Part shown: positions 9,908 to 18,835 of the stretch, in pieces
Numbering within the stretch: the first letter of the stretch is position 1
Layout: every line of letters begins with the position of its first letter
Assembly (NCBI RefSeq): GCF_013760845.1
Contig: NZ_JACDUU010000001.1
Span: 404,082-468,081 of the forward strand
Length of the DNA: 64,000 bases
Reading direction: 5' to 3'
From: [Anoxybacillus] calidus
GTDB taxonomy: Bacteria; Bacillota; Bacilli; Bacillales; Anoxybacillaceae
Notes under the pieces: model-generated
Told to the model about the DNA's origin: nothing
The model's input: only the letters and a program-made list of their open reading frames with translations
Database searches by the model: none
Translations under genes and position numbers: made by a program

Positions 9908-12691
9908 ATGAATCGACGCTTTGTAGTGATTGATTTAGAAACAACAGGAAACTCTCCACAAAATGGGGATCGCATTATTCAAATTGGAATGGTTGTTATT
10001 GAAAATGAACAAATTGTCGAACGGTTTTCTAGTTTTATTGATCCTGAGCGCACTATTCCGGCGTTCATCCAGCAGCTAACAGGAATTGATGAAAAGATGA
10101 TTCAAGGAGCACCACGTTTTCAAGAGTTGGCTCCAAAAGTAACAAAGCTGTTGGAAAAGTCGTATTTTGTAGCACATAATGTGTCATTTGACTTAAGTTT
10201 TTTACAAGAAGAACTGCAAATGGCAGGATTTCCGATTTTCGATGGACCGAAAATTGATACGGTAGAGTTGTCTCGCATTTTAATTCCGACAATAGAAAGC
10301 TATAAATTAAGCGAATTAGCGCAAATATTAAAGCTGCCGCATGAAAATCCGCATCAAGCAGACAGTGATGCTGAAGTAACAGCAAAACTGTTTTTAGCGT
10401 TGCTTGAGAGGCTCAAATCATTGCCGATAGTCACATTGCAGCAATTGCAGCGGCTATCGACATATTTAAAGAGCGATTTGTATCATTTATTAGATGAAGT
10501 AATTGGCGAAAAATTTTTGTCATTAAACGATGAGCGACAATTTCATTTTTACCAAGGAATTGCTTTAAAGAAGGAAACATCGGCTTTGCCGAAGGAAACA
10601 TCGAGTTATAGCGGAGCCTCGTCTTTTCAACAGTTTTCTGAGCGTTTTCAATCGATCCCAATTGCCGGATACGAACACCGGTTAGGACAATGGGAAATGA
10701 TGAATGATGTGAACGAAGCATTTGAAACATCGCAGCATGCTTTAATCGAAGCGGGAACAGGGATCGGCAAATCGTTAGCCTACTTAATCCCAAGCCTATT
10801 TTTCGCTTATGAGCATAAGAAGCCTGTCGTCATTAGCACTCATACATTGCAGTTGCAAGAGCAGCTTATCGAACGCGATATTCCGGTGCTGCGAAACATT
10901 GTTTCTTTTCCATTCAAAGTTGCCGTGTTGAAAGGGAAACGTAACTATCTTTCTCTTCGAAAATTTATTCGCTTTCTTCATGAACAAGATAAAAATTATG
11001 ATACGGTATTAACGAAATGCCAATTGCTTGTTTGGCTGACAGAAACGGAAACAGGCGATGTCGATGAGTTAAACTTGCCATCGGGTGGAAAATTGATTTG
11101 GTCTACTTTACAAATTGACAATGATGATGAGCCAGTGAAAGATATTGACTTTTTTCAGCGGGCTAAAAAACGGGCGCTTGATGCTCATCTCATCATTACA
11201 AACCATGCCTTTTTACTGCAAGACTTAACAGGGGAAACGCCTTTATTGCCGGCGTATGAGTATTTGTTAGTCGATGAGGCACATCATTTGGAGGACGTAG
11301 CAGCCAATTATTTCGGACAGCAAGTAAGCTATGTGACAATTCGCCAATTATTGCGGCGAATCGGCAGGTCAGAAGAAGATGGGTGGCTGGCGAAGTTAAA
11401 AACGGTTTGTACCAAATTAGAAATGGGCGTTGAAAGAATTTTTATTGAATTAGATCAAATCATTGCTGAATTGCAATTTGAATTTGATGAGTGGTTCCGC
11501 ATGATTCGCCGTTACGTGATGCAACGAAAAAACGAAAAGAATACCGTCCGTATTCGCTATCGCTTTCAGCCGATGACAGAAAAAGGAAATCAATGGAAGG
11601 CGATTAACGAGTTGCTATGGCGTTTAATCGATCGTACAAATGAACTAATTACAAAATTAAATGACCTGCAGATGATGTTGCGGCAGAAAGAACGAGAAAT
11701 CGAACGTTTATCGTGCGAATTTGTGTTTGATTATTTTACGGATACGGTTGCTTTCGCTAAAATGACAGAAGCATTACAACATTTATTGTTAAGCGATGAT
11801 GATCTCGTTGTTCGCTGGATGGAAGTGGATGTGAAAGGGGCAGCCAATGCGATAACGATTTACTCTCAGCCGATTCAGTTAGAAGAATTTTTTGCTGAGC
11901 GCTTATTTGCTAAGAAAAAAAGTGTTGTATTAACTTCTGCGACGCTTACGACAAATGGAACGTATTCTTATATTATTTCGCGGCTTGGATTAAATGATTT
12001 TTATCCGAAGTGCATAACAATTCCGTCTCCGTTTAATTATAAGGAACAGGTAAAATTAATGATTCCAAGCGATTTGCCGTCCATTTCTGATGTTTCTTTA
12101 GAGGAGTACGCTCATTCCGTTGCGATACAACTCATTGAAATTGCTGAACGCACAAATGGAAAAATGCTTGTGTTGTTTACCTCATACGAATTATTAAAAT
12201 TAACTGCTTCGATGATGAAAGAAATGAACATAGACGAACGTTTTGTGCTGATCGCTCAAGGTGTAAGCAGCGGTAGTGCAGCGAAGCTTACGAAAAGCTT
12301 TCGGCAATTTGACCAAGCGATTTTGTTTGGCACGAGCAATTTTTGGGAAGGAGTGGACCTTCCAGGAGACGAGCTTTCATGTATCGTCATTGTCCGCCTG
12401 CCATTTGCTCCCCCGGACGACCCGGTGATCGAAGCAAAATGTGAACAAATTCGTGCACAAGGGGGCAATCCATTTTATGACTTATCGTTGCCTCAAGCGA
12501 TTATTCGTTTTAAGCAAGGGTTTGGACGCCTCATTCGTTCAAGTCATGATAAAGGGGTTGTTTTCGTCTTTGACCGGCGTTTAACGACAGCTTCCTATGG
12601 AAAATACTTTTTATCATCATTGCCTCCGCTTCAAGTGCATGAGGGACCTTTACATTCGCTTTTAACAAAGCTTGAACAATGGCTTTCTTAG
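9908..12691 (+). CDS. dinG: DinG-family protein with N-terminal 3'-5' exonuclease domain
   Basis: 927 residues from ATG 9908, behind GAGGTGG; the frame opens 63 bases earlier but lacks a ribosome-binding site there. Residues 1-170 are a DEDDh exonuclease (Asp9 and Glu11 in VVIDLETTG, a HQADSDAEVT motif near the end). An SF2 helicase-like domain follows, with Walker A EAGTGIGKS, DEAH in LLVDEAHHLED and motif VI GFGRLIRS. The cysteine cluster of E. coli DinG is not apparent, as in other Gram-positive DinG, where exonuclease activity dominates. Likely role: DNA repair or processing of nucleic-acid ends. Confidence 0.92.
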   Translation: MNRRFVVIDLETTGNSPQNGDRIIQIGMVVIENEQIVERFSSFIDPERTIPAFIQQLTGIDEKMIQGAPRFQELAPKVTKLLEKSYFVAHNVSFDLSFLQEELQMAGFPIFDGPKIDTVELSRILIPTIESYKLSELAQILKLPHENPHQADSDAEVTAKLFLALLERLKSLPIVTLQQLQRLSTYLKSDLYHLLDEVIGEKFLSLNDERQFHFYQGIALKKETSALPKETSSYSGASSFQQFSERFQSIPIAGYEHRLGQWEMMNDVNEAFETSQHALIEAGTGIGKSLAYLIPSLFFAYEHKKPVVISTHTLQLQEQLIERDIPVLRNIVSFPFKVAVLKGKRNYLSLRKFIRFLHEQDKNYDTVLTKCQLLVWLTETETGDVDELNLPSGGKLIWSTLQIDNDDEPVKDIDFFQRAKKRALDAHLIITNHAFLLQDLTGETPLLPAYEYLLVDEAHHLEDVAANYFGQQVSYVTIRQLLRRIGRSEEDGWLAKLKTVCTKLEMGVERIFIELDQIIAELQFEFDEWFRMIRRYVMQRKNEKNTVRIRYRFQPMTEKGNQWKAINELLWRLIDRTNELITKLNDLQMMLRQKEREIERLSCEFVFDYFTDTVAFAKMTEALQHLLLSDDDLVVRWMEVDVKGAANAITIYSQPIQLEEFFAERLFAKKKSVVLTSATLTTNGTYSYIISRLGLNDFYPKCITIPSPFNYKEQVKLMIPSDLPSISDVSLEEYAHSVAIQLIEIAERTNGKMLVLFTSYELLKLTASMMKEMNIDERFVLIAQGVSSGSAAKLTKSFRQFDQAILFGTSNFWEGVDLPGDELSCIVIVRLPFAPPDDPVIEAKCEQIRAQGGNPFYDLSLPQAIIRFKQGFGRLIRSSHDKGVVFVFDRRLTTASYGKYFLSSLPPLQVHEGPLHSLLTKLEQWLS

Positions 12692-12700
12692 AACGGTAAA

Positions 12701-12749
12701 AAAGGCTGTCTCATGAGGAAATTGCTTGCCCTTTTTTGAGACAGCCTTC
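12701..12749. repeat. Palindrome repeat, short copy R3a (dinG terminator)
   Basis: Perfect outer arms AAGGCTGTCTCA / TGAGACAGCCTT with a loop ending in a CTTTTTT run. This is the short form of the dispersed family, lacking the GTCTGACCTCAC inner arms. Confidence 0.75.
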
Positions 12750-12830
12750 CTTTAAAGGTGTAGGCGGGGGAATTTTTTATCAATTACATTTTTCAAATAA
12801 GCAACGGACCTGTTATAATATAATGGAAAG

Positions 12831-12913
12831 ATGGGGCTGACAGACCCTTCAATCACCATGTACATCATCTTTTATGGTGTGTAAGACCAAGACTTTGATG
12901 AGACAGCCCCATT
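12831..12913. repeat. Palindrome repeat, copy R3b between dinG and ypmA
   Basis: Outer arms ATGGGGCTGACAGA and GATGAGACAGCCCCAT; inner arms AATCACCAT and ATGGTGTGT. It lies just after a TTATAATATAAT promoter-like stretch (12812-12823), so it may sit in the leader of ypmA-ypmB-aspB rather than only end dinG transcription. Confidence 0.65.
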
Positions 12914-12980
12914 TATAGTGTGGCCATCGTGTTATTTCTGTATAAGTAACAAAATTTGTGTGATGTGGAAGGAGAGAGTT

Positions 12981-13151
12981 ATGGAAAGCAAAATCGAAGT
13001 ATTAGCAACCGTCAAGATTCAGCATTCACCAGATTTATATAAAATTGTCGATTGTTTAAACCGCACATTAAAAAAAGAAGATTTAATGTTTGGTTTGGCA
13101 TTGGACGAAAACGATAAAGAAAAAGCAATATTTACAATTTACCGTACATAA
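12981..13151 (+). CDS. ypmA: YpmA-family small protein (DUF4264)
   Basis: 56 residues from ATG 12981 behind GGAGAGAG. The family is short, conserved in Bacillaceae and uncharacterised. The sequence is soluble with a LNRTLKKEDLMFGLALDE core. It precedes ypmB by 11 bases and is probably transcribed with ypmB and aspB, as in B. subtilis. Confidence 0.85.
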   Translation: MESKIEVLATVKIQHSPDLYKIVDCLNRTLKKEDLMFGLALDENDKEKAIFTIYRT

Positions 13152-13162
13152 GATGTGATGTT

Positions 13163-13639
13163 ATGAAAAAGTGGGGCATCATTCTTTTTGTGTTTATATG
13201 TATGATGATTTGGCAAGCAGTCAATGTATATAATGCGGCACTAGAACCGAAGCAGCTTGCCGAATCCAAAGCAATGAAGCGTGCCGTAAGTGAAGTCCAT
13301 TTTACCGATATTGAAGAGATTTACACATATTATGGGGATCAAGCATATGTTGTCATCGTTGGAACGAACAGTGAAAAAGAAAAAGTGGCTGCTTGGGTGC
13401 CAGAAAAAACGGGCAACGTAATCGTCAAAAAGATAAAAAGCGGAGTATCGAAACAAGAGGCAATTGCGAAGTTAAAAGCGGAACGAAATCCGAAAGAAAT
13501 TATTTCCGCAAAACTCGGAATGGAAAAAGGAGTACCTCTTTGGGAGCTTACATATATCGACGATGATAATCGTTATTCATTTTATTATTTAAGCTTTAAA
13601 GATGGTACTTTTTTAAAACGATATAGCTTCCAACAATAA
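13163..13639 (+). CDS. ypmB: YpmB, membrane-anchored PepSY-domain protein
   Basis: 158 residues. One N-terminal hydrophobic segment (residues 5-23, MIWQAV) acts as an uncleaved anchor. The rest is extracytoplasmic, with the C-terminal half resembling PepSY/DUF5590 (SKQEAIAKLKAE, then LGMEKGVPLWELTYID). Function is unknown; PepSY domains are thought to restrain peptidases. It lies 21 bases upstream of aspB. Confidence 0.85.
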   Translation: MKKWGIILFVFICMMIWQAVNVYNAALEPKQLAESKAMKRAVSEVHFTDIEEIYTYYGDQAYVVIVGTNSEKEKVAAWVPEKTGNVIVKKIKSGVSKQEAIAKLKAERNPKEIISAKLGMEKGVPLWELTYIDDDNRYSFYYLSFKDGTFLKRYSFQQ

Positions 13640-13660
13640 CATTTCAGGGGGAAAGGGATT

Positions 13661-14848
13661 ATGAAATTAGCGAAACGCGTTGCGTCACTCACACCATCAA
13701 CGACACTGGCGATTACGGCAAAAGCAAAAGAATTAAAAGCAGCCGGGCACGATGTGATCGGTTTAGGAGCTGGCGAGCCTGATTTTAACACGCCGCAACA
13801 TATTATTGATGCAGCCGTAAAAGCGATGAATGAAGGACATACGAAGTATACACCATCCGGGGGATTGGCTGACTTAAAAGCGGAGATTATTAAAAAGTTT
13901 AAGGAAGACCAAAACTTAGGTTATGAGCCTTCGGAAATCATTGTATGTGTTGGTGCTAAACATGCTTTGTATACGTTATTCCAGGTCATTCTTGATGAAG
14001 GCGATGAAGTGATTATTCCAACACCTTATTGGGTAAGCTATCCTGAACAAGTCAAACTTGCGGGCGGTGTCCCTGTTTATGTGGAAGGATTAGAAGAAAA
14101 TGAATTTAAAATTACCCCAGAACAATTGCAATCTGCGATAACAGAGCGCACGAAAGCGGTTATTATCAACTCGCCAAGCAATCCGACTGGTATGATTTAT
14201 ACGAAAGAAGAATTAGCTGCTTTAGGCGAAATTTGCTTAAAGCATGATATTTTAATCGTGTCGGATGAAATTTATGAAAAATTAGTGTATGATGGACATA
14301 AACACGTTTCCATCGCGCAAATTTCACCTGAATTAAAAGAACAGACCATCATTATTAACGGTGTTTCCAAATCCCATTCAATGACGGGATGGCGAATCGG
14401 ATATGCGGCTGGTAATAAGGAAATTATTCGCGCGATGACCGACTTGGCAAGCCACAGCACATCCAATCCGACATCAATCGCCCAGTACGCCACGATTGCT
14501 GCTTACAGCGGTTCACAGGAAACGGTTGAAGAAATGCGCCAAGCCTTTGAACAACGGTTAAATATTATTTATGAAAAATTAATTCAAATCCCAGGTTTTT
14601 CATGCGTCAAACCACAAGGTGCGTTTTACTTATTCCCTAATGCCAAGGAAGCAGCAGCTTTAGCGGGATATCATAACGTTGATGAATTTGTGGCAGCATT
14701 GCTTGAAGAGGCGAAAGTAGCAATTGTGCCTGGCTCAGGATTTGGTGCACCTGATAATGTTCGCTTGTCTTATGCAACTTCACTTGAATTATTAGAAAAA
14801 GCGATCGAACGTATCAAACAATTTATGGAACAAAAAATGAATCGTTAA
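13661..14848 (+). CDS. aspB: Aspartate aminotransferase AspB
   Basis: 395 residues, fold type I PLP enzyme, class Ib. PLP-binding Lys237 lies in SKSHSMTGWRIGY; INSPSNPTG at 169-177 and SDEIYEKL at 201-208 are the cofactor-contacting motifs. It interconverts aspartate and oxaloacetate using glutamate. It ends with a strong terminator and precedes asnS, which consumes aspartate-derived asparagine. Confidence 0.96.
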   Translation: MKLAKRVASLTPSTTLAITAKAKELKAAGHDVIGLGAGEPDFNTPQHIIDAAVKAMNEGHTKYTPSGGLADLKAEIIKKFKEDQNLGYEPSEIIVCVGAKHALYTLFQVILDEGDEVIIPTPYWVSYPEQVKLAGGVPVYVEGLEENEFKITPEQLQSAITERTKAVIINSPSNPTGMIYTKEELAALGEICLKHDILIVSDEIYEKLVYDGHKHVSIAQISPELKEQTIIINGVSKSHSMTGWRIGYAAGNKEIIRAMTDLASHSTSNPTSIAQYATIAAYSGSQETVEEMRQAFEQRLNIIYEKLIQIPGFSCVKPQGAFYLFPNAKEAAALAGYHNVDEFVAALLEEAKVAIVPGSGFGAPDNVRLSYATSLELLEKAIERIKQFMEQKMNR

Positions 14849-14856
14849 AAGGATCC

Positions 14857-14896
14857 AAAAAGCGGTTTCGTTCAAAAACGGAGCCGCTTTTTCCGG
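14857..14896 (+). terminator. aspB terminator
   Basis: AAAAAGCGG and CCGCTTTTT arms with an inner TTTCGTT/AACGGAG part. Confidence 0.8.
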
Positions 14897-14925
14897 TGGT
14901 GATTACGTGTGAGACGGTCTATTTG

Positions 14926-15203
14926 TCCACGAGAGCTGAACACGGCGCTTCCGCTTTTCTTCTTTTTGTCTAGCTCGGCTCGCAACGCCTTGTGGAAAAT
15001 AACCTTCCTCTGTCGAAATGCAAGCATTTCTCGTCGGAAGAACATTTTCCTTTGGCGTTAGGCGCTCGCCTCCGCTTTTCTTGATGTCTAGCTCCAGCGG
15101 CCTAGCTCTCTGTGCCAAATAACCTTCCCCCTTGAGGTGACAAGCACCTCTGCGGGTGAAGAACATTTGGCTTCGAGAGCTGAACACGGCGCTTCCGCTT
15201 TTC
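14926..15203. repeat. Tandem pair of Bacillaceae intergenic repeats upstream of asnS
   Basis: Two units of about 130 bp each. Shared blocks in order are CGCTTCCGCTTTTCTT or CGCCTCCGCTTTTCTT, GTCTAGCTC, TGTGxxAAATAACCTTCC, GAAGAACATTT, and a GGCGC/GCGCTT return arm. Within each unit AAATAACCTTCC pairs with GGAAGAACATTT around a variable palindromic loop (TGCAAGCA; AGGTGACAAGCACCT). The GTCTAGCTC/CCGCTTTTC signature is a recurrent non-coding repeat of Bacillaceae genomes. There is no coding potential on either strand. Confidence 0.8.
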
Positions 15204-15207
15204 GTTC

Positions 15208-15236
15208 TTGCTTGATTTTTTGTCGAAAGGTATAAT
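15208..15236 (+). promoter_or_regulatory. asnS promoter, sigma-A type
   Basis: TTGCTT at 15208-15213, a 17-base spacer, then TATAAT at 15231-15236. It starts immediately downstream of the tandem repeats, about 53 bases before the GTG start. Confidence 0.75.
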
Positions 15237-15288
15237 ATAAATTATGTACATAGCATAGTTTTCGAAGATTTGTTGGAGGGACTTGTAC

Positions 15289-16581
15289 GTGAAAACAACA
15301 ATTGCTGAAGTAAGTAAATATGTAGGGCAAGAAGTAACGATTGGTGCATGGCTTGCGAACAAACGTTCAAGCGGGAAAATCGCGTTTTTGCAATTACGCG
15401 ATGGGACAGGTTTTATTCAAGGTGTTGTTGAGAAATCGCAAGTGAGTGAAGAAGTATTTAAAATGGCTAAGTCGATTACTCAAGAGACATCTTTGTATGT
15501 AACAGGTACGGTTCGCGTTGATGAACGTTCTCCGTTTGGCTATGAATTATCAGTAACAAACTTAGAAATTATTCACGAAGCTGTGGATTATCCAATTACT
15601 CCAAAAGAGCACGGTGTTGAATTTTTAATGGACAACCGTCATTTATGGCTTCGTTCCAAACGCCAGCATGCGATTATGAAAATTCGCAACGAGGTCATTC
15701 GTGCTACATACGAATTTTTTAACAATAACGGTTTCGTAAAAGTAGATCCACCAATTTTAACAGGCAGTGCTCCAGAAGGAACAACAGAATTATTCCACAC
15801 GAAATACTTTGATGAAGATGCTTATCTTTCTCAAAGTGGTCAGTTGTATATGGAAGCAGCGGCGATGGCGCTTGGGAAAGTGTTCTCGTTTGGACCGACA
15901 TTCCGCGCGGAAAAATCGAAAACGCGCCGTCATTTAATTGAGTTCTGGATGATTGAACCGGAAATGGCGTTTTATGAATTTGAAGACAATTTAAAAGTAC
16001 AGGAAGAATATGTGTCACATATTGTTCAATCTGTTCTAAAAAATTGTCAGCTTGAATTGAAAACGCTTGGACGTGACACATCTAAGCTTGAACTTGTAAA
16101 ACCGCCGTTCCCACGCATTACATATGATGAAGCGATTAAACTGCTTCATGAAAAAGGATTTAATGATATCGAGTGGGGAGACGATTTTGGTGCCCCGCAT
16201 GAAACGGCGATTGCAGAAAGCTTTGATAAACCAGTATTTATTACGCATTACCCAACAACATTAAAACCGTTCTATATGCAGCCGGATCCAAAACGTCCAG
16301 ATGTCGTATTATGTGCTGATTTAATTGCACCGGAAGGATATGGAGAAATTATCGGCGGCTCAGAGCGTATCCATGACTATGAATTGTTAAAGCAGCGCCT
16401 TGAAGAGCATAACCTGCCGATGGAAGCATACAAGTGGTATTTAGAATTGCGCCAGTATGGCTCAGTTCCTCACTCTGGATTCGGTTTAGGACTTGAACGC
16501 ACGGTTGCTTGGATTACAGGTGTAGAACACGTTCGGGAAACGATTCCATTCCCTCGTTTATTAAACCGCCTGTATCCGTAA
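15289..16581 (+). CDS. asnS: Asparaginyl-tRNA synthetase
   Basis: 430 residues from GTG 15289. The TTG at 15283 is too close to the GGAGGG site at 15275-15280. It is a class IIb synthetase: N-terminal OB-fold anticodon-binding domain ([20 protein letters not shown]), motif 2 around [21 protein letters not shown], and motif 3 [13 protein letters not shown] near the C-terminus. It charges tRNA-Asn. No T-box is visible in the short leader. Confidence 0.97.
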   Translation: MKTTIAEVSKYVGQEVTIGAWLANKRSSGKIAFLQLRDGTGFIQGVVEKSQVSEEVFKMAKSITQETSLYVTGTVRVDERSPFGYELSVTNLEIIHEAVDYPITPKEHGVEFLMDNRHLWLRSKRQHAIMKIRNEVIRATYEFFNNNGFVKVDPPILTGSAPEGTTELFHTKYFDEDAYLSQSGQLYMEAAAMALGKVFSFGPTFRAEKSKTRRHLIEFWMIEPEMAFYEFEDNLKVQEEYVSHIVQSVLKNCQLELKTLGRDTSKLELVKPPFPRITYDEAIKLLHEKGFNDIEWGDDFGAPHETAIAESFDKPVFITHYPTTLKPFYMQPDPKRPDVVLCADLIAPEGYGEIIGGSERIHDYELLKQRLEEHNLPMEAYKWYLELRQYGSVPHSGFGLGLERTVAWITGVEHVRETIPFPRLLNRLYP

Positions 16582-16593
16582 TTGCACAAACAT

Positions 16594-16710
16594 GAGGCTG
16601 TCTCAAACATAATGGTCAGGCCCCTCAACTACAATATATATGGGCAATGGAGAAAACGCCCTTAAATATTGTAATGGTTCGAGGGAGTCAGCCCTTGATG
16701 AGACAGCCTC
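16594..16710. repeat. Long-palindrome repeat, nested copy R4 (asnS terminator)
   Basis: Outer arms GAGGCTGTCTCA / TGAGACAGCCTC enclose inner arms GGTCAGGCCCCTC / GAGGGAGTCAGCCC, then ACAATATATATGGGC / GCCCTTAAATATTGT. Three concentric arms give a hairpin of about 117 bases. It has the same nested architecture as R2. Confidence 0.75.
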
Positions 16711-16811
16711 TTTCTTGTCTATGAAGCGTTGATTTTTTTGAAAAAATAAAATAGCAAGTAACATCCGGGTGTCAAATGTTCATGCTATACTTATAGTTGA
16801 GGTGTGTTCCA

Positions 16812-17519
16812 ATGAACAAAGAAAAAATGGCGGAATGGTTGGCTGAAGGAAGCATTGCAATTCCGAAGTTGCTGTTGAACCATTACAAAAAAATGGGGCT
16901 GACGGAAACGGAGTTTATGTTATTGCTGCATATTCATTCGTATATTGAAAGCGGAGTATTGTTTCCGACTCCGGCGCAAATTGCTGAGAAAATGACGATT
17001 AGTCCTGCTGAATGCATGGAAGGAGTAAGACGACTTATCCAAAAGGGATTGCTTGCTATTGAGGAGCATGTCGATGAGCGTGCCATTCGCATTGAAAAGT
17101 ATTCGCTGAAGCCTCTATGGGAGAAGCTCGTTCACCATCTTTTATCGGAAGCATTTTATGGAGAAAAAGAGCGCTATGAAGAAGAGGAAAAAAGCTTATA
17201 TACGATGTTTGAGCAAGAGTTTGGCCGGCCGCTTTCTCCGTTTGAGTGTGAAACGTTAGCAATGTGGATGGACCAAGATGGACATGATCCTATGATTATT
17301 AAAACAGCCCTTCGGGAAGCTGTATTATCAGGGAAATTGAATTTTCGCTATATTGACCGCATTTTGTTTGAATGGAAAAAGAACGGTATTCGTACGATTG
17401 AACAGGCGCAAAGTTACGGAAAGAAATTCCGCAAACACCAACAATCAGCAAAGCAAGCGCAAACGCAAGGAGAATATAAACGCACAGTTCCTTTTTATAA
17501 TTGGCTGGAGCAGTCTTGA
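16812..17519 (+). CDS. dnaD: DNA replication initiation protein DnaD
   Basis: 235 residues from ATG 16812 behind GAGGTG. The N-terminal winged-helix DDBH1 domain (AKMGLTETEFMLLLHIH-like region, ISPAECMEGVRRL) is joined by a charged linker to the C-terminal DDBH2 domain. That domain contains the family motif YIDRILFEWKKNGI near residue 185. DnaD helps DnaA and DnaB load the replicative helicase at oriC and at PriA-dependent restart sites. An extended -10 (TGCTATACT) lies about 15 bases before the ribosome-binding site. Downstream nth and ypoC keep the B. subtilis order. Confidence 0.95.
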   Translation: MNKEKMAEWLAEGSIAIPKLLLNHYKKMGLTETEFMLLLHIHSYIESGVLFPTPAQIAEKMTISPAECMEGVRRLIQKGLLAIEEHVDERAIRIEKYSLKPLWEKLVHHLLSEAFYGEKERYEEEEKSLYTMFEQEFGRPLSPFECETLAMWMDQDGHDPMIIKTALREAVLSGKLNFRYIDRILFEWKKNGIRTIEQAQSYGKKFRKHQQSAKQAQTQGEYKRTVPFYNWLEQS

Positions 17520-17612
17520 GCGAGAGAAAAACGTCTCTCGTTTTTTCTGTGGAATTAGGCTTTGGAACTCACAACTGGTTTCTCTGTATAAAAAAGCAGG
17601 AAGGGGATTGTT

Positions 17613-18284
17613 TTGCTTAATAAACAACAAATTCGTTATTGTCTAGATAAGATGGCACAAATGTTTCCGAATGCTCATTGCGAGCTTATACACAGTAATC
17701 CGTTTGAACTTCTCATTGCGGTTGTATTGTCGGCACAATGTACGGATGCACTAGTAAACAAAGTAACAAGGCAGCTATTTCAAAAATATAAAAAGCCGGA
17801 GGATTATTTAGCAGTTTCTTTAGAGGAGCTTCAGCAGGATATCCGCTCAATCGGTTTATACCGCAATAAGGCGAAAAATATTCAAAAACTTTGTCAGATG
17901 TTACTCGAGAAATATAACGGCGAGGTGCCTAAGGATCGCGATGAGTTAATGAAACTGCCAGGAGTTGGGCGAAAAACAGCCAATGTTGTTGTTTCCGTTG
18001 CTTTTGGAGTGCCAGCCATTGCGGTTGACACTCATGTAGAGCGGGTCAGCAAACGGTTGGGGTTTTGCCGCTGGAAAGATTCTGTGTTGGAAGTGGAAGA
18101 AACGCTCATGCGGAAAGTTCCGAAAGAAGAATGGTCCATTACGCATCATCGCATGATTTTTTTTGGACGCTATCATTGTAAAGCGCAATCACCGCAATGT
18201 CATGTGTGTCCGCTGCTTGAATTATGTAGAGAGGGAAAGAAGCGGATGAAATCAAGAGGTGATCATCTTGCGCGTACCGAATGA
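17613..18284 (+). CDS. nth: Endonuclease III (DNA glycosylase/AP lyase)
   Basis: 223 residues, TTG start behind GGAAGGGG. The helix-hairpin-helix-GPD fold is present: LPGVGRKTA with the catalytic Lys, followed by VDTHVERV with the catalytic Asp. The C-terminal [4Fe-4S] cluster has spacing C-x6-C-x2-C-x5-C (CKAQSPQCHVCPLLELC). It excises oxidised pyrimidines in base-excision repair. It overlaps ypoC by 17 bases, so the two are coupled. Confidence 0.96.
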   Translation: MLNKQQIRYCLDKMAQMFPNAHCELIHSNPFELLIAVVLSAQCTDALVNKVTRQLFQKYKKPEDYLAVSLEELQQDIRSIGLYRNKAKNIQKLCQMLLEKYNGEVPKDRDELMKLPGVGRKTANVVVSVAFGVPAIAVDTHVERVSKRLGFCRWKDSVLEVEETLMRKVPKEEWSITHHRMIFFGRYHCKAQSPQCHVCPLLELCREGKKRMKSRGDHLARTE

Positions 18285-18789
18285 GTTTGTCCATCCATTG
18301 TTTTATCGGGAAGGAGAAACGATTGAAACAACCGAGTTAGCGCCATTTCCGCTGATGATGAAAAAGTTTTATTTTTATTACGATATTCTTGCATGTAAAG
18401 AATTTGTGGAAAACGAGCCGTGGAAGGATATCGGGCAGTCGATACCAGCTGTATTGCAGCTATGGAAAGAAAAAAGAGAGCAACTTGACATCCTTTTTCA
18501 AAATCGTGATCGAAAAGCCGCAAGAGAACCAATGACTCGGGCGATATCATACTTCATGGCATGTTTATATTGGTTAAATGGGACGCGGGTCAAAGGCATT
18601 GCCAATTGGGAAAGAGAAGTCAATACATTACGAATCAAGCCGATGAATTGTGTTGAGCGTCTACAGTTTATCTTTGCAAAATGTGATTTATACCACTCTT
18701 TTATCCAGTTGGGAGAATTGTTTAATGAGCTGACCAAACTTTATTACAAAAACTTGGCTATTAGCAAAAAGGGGCTATCTCATTATTGA
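18268..18789 (+). CDS. ypoC: YpoC-like protein
   Basis: 173 residues from TTG 18268. The AGAGGTG site at 18255-18261 overlaps the alternative GTG 18259, which is therefore unlikely. Soluble, tryptophan- and tyrosine-rich, no recognised catalytic motif. The name rests on position after nth and before convergent ponA. Its last codons form the left arm of terminator R5. Confidence 0.7.
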   Translation: MRVPNEFVHPLFYREGETIETTELAPFPLMMKKFYFYYDILACKEFVENEPWKDIGQSIPAVLQLWKEKREQLDILFQNRDRKAAREPMTRAISYFMACLYWLNGTRVKGIANWEREVNTLRIKPMNCVERLQFIFAKCDLYHSFIQLGELFNELTKLYYKNLAISKKGLSHY

Positions 18790-18806
18790 TGAGATAGCCC
18801 TTTTTT
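18768..18806. terminator. Palindrome repeat, short copy R5 (ypoC/ponA terminator)
   Basis: AAAAAGGGGCTATCTCAT pairs with ATGAGATAGCCCTTTTTT. The left arm is inside the ypoC coding sequence. The stem is a variant (GGGCTATCTCAT) of the AGGCTGTCTCA outer arm of the dispersed family, and it can serve both convergent genes. Confidence 0.8.
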
Positions 18807-18835
18807 AGTGGAGAGAAGACAATTAATTATTTACT

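Noticed and set aside
10431-10793. 120-codon minus-strand frame inside dinG
   Set aside because: Shadow of the exonuclease/helicase gene.
14903-15362. Three overlapping minus-strand frames in the asnS upstream region
   Set aside because: They translate the tandem repeats; composition is repeat-like and no site precedes them.
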